From positions 6,262,001-6,326,000 of the forward strand of contig NZ_CP114903.1 of NCBI RefSeq assembly GCF_027497255.1: DNA of 64,000 bases. Reading direction: 5' to 3'. The notes beneath the pieces are model-generated. The model was not told the origin of the DNA. It did no database searches and saw only the letters and a list, made by a program, of their open reading frames with translations. The translations under genes were made by a program, and so were the position numbers. Each line of letters starts with the position of its first letter. Position 1 is the stretch's first letter. Origin of the DNA: Micromonospora sp. WMMD882 (GTDB taxonomy: Bacteria > Actinomycetota > Actinomycetes > Mycobacteriales > Micromonosporaceae). Of this stretch, positions 63,867-64,000 are shown in pieces.

Positions 63867-63896
63867 CCGGCGCCCGGCTACGGCAGAATGCGGCGT

Positions 63897-64000
63897 ATGC
63901 GCAGTGAGGTGATCACCGTCCAGACCGGGTCGCGGCCGACCGTCCGGGACATCACCACCGAGGCCGAACGGTTCGTCTCCGGGCAGGGCGACGGGCTGCT
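63897..64000 (+). CDS. YjbQ-family protein (UPF0047), 3' truncated by window edge
   Basis: The first 34 codons from ATG 63897 read RSEVITVQTGSRPTVRDIT then TEAERFVSGQGDGLL, the conserved opening of YjbQ/UPF0047 proteins (some have thiamine-phosphate synthase activity; a small trimer with an HxH site further on). The rest lies beyond the window. It follows the small membrane gene by 30 bp and may be co-transcribed with it. Confidence 0.85.
   Translation, partial: MRSEVITVQTGSRPTVRDITTEAERFVSGQGDGL

Overview
The window is a contiguous piece of a very GC-rich actinobacterial chromosome, most like Micromonospora or a close relative in the Micromonosporaceae. The support is near-universal G/C at third codon positions, GTG starts with GGAGG-type ribosome sites, a FasR-fabD-fabH-acpP-fabF cluster, a DUF3145 protein, a mycothiol-dependent-enzyme (MDMPI_N) protein, an F420-type LLM oxidoreductase, a class II HelD, and a secreted GH74-CBM2 xyloglucanase. 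I assign the organism from this gene content only. About 57 genes are supported. I saw no rRNA, tRNA, CRISPR array, transposase or prophage gene.

Layout. 1-8.4 kb: the tail of a VOC protein and a UvrA/DrrC-like ABC protein, then a NarL-type two-component system divergent from a MacB/FtsX-type ABC exporter. 8.4-9.3 kb: a gene-free stretch with a 291-bp inverted-repeat element and short tandem repeats. 9.3-19.5 kb: a secreted protein, an LLM oxidoreductase, alditol oxidase, a site-2 protease with CBS domains, a proteasome-beta-like Ntn hydrolase, a secreted alpha-amylase with a readable promoter, and a two-gene membrane redox module (heme membrane protein plus NuoF-ferredoxin fusion). 19.5-29.8 kb: serS, a MerR/beta-clamp fusion, an enoyl-reductase-like protein, a zinc alcohol dehydrogenase with a small partner, a MalT-like LuxR regulator carrying an in-frame repeat insertion, a DsbA-like protein and a BON protein. 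29.9-40.5 kb: a large membrane protein, xyloglucanase, MDMPI_N protein, STAS protein, surE, a c-di-AMP riboswitch ahead of a secreted coiled-coil protein, and a CDF metal transporter. 40.8-47.3 kb: HelD, an alpha/beta hydrolase, two small conserved proteins and NagZ. 47.7-52.4 kb: the fatty-acid synthesis operon with its PucR-type activator. 52.5-64 kb: PAP2 phosphatase, two envelope proteins including CopC, gltX, an SRPBCC protein, a translationally coupled pair of secreted proteins, aceE, a small membrane protein and the start of a YjbQ-family gene.

The genes are mostly core or lineage-conserved housekeeping and envelope functions. Likely co-working sets are FasR with the fab operon, the histidine kinase/regulator with the divergent ABC exporter, the heme protein with the NuoF-ferredoxin fusion, and CopC with the nearby His/Met-rich secreted pair (inference).

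The least expected content lies between and inside genes: a 67-bp palindromic element present twice, a 30-bp hairpin-containing arm present three times (two copies bounding a 291-bp element), tandem repeats with 15- or 30-bp period at several loci, a c-di-AMP riboswitch, and a standalone proteasome-like hydrolase whose Thr1/Asp17/Lys33 spacing is intact without a propeptide.
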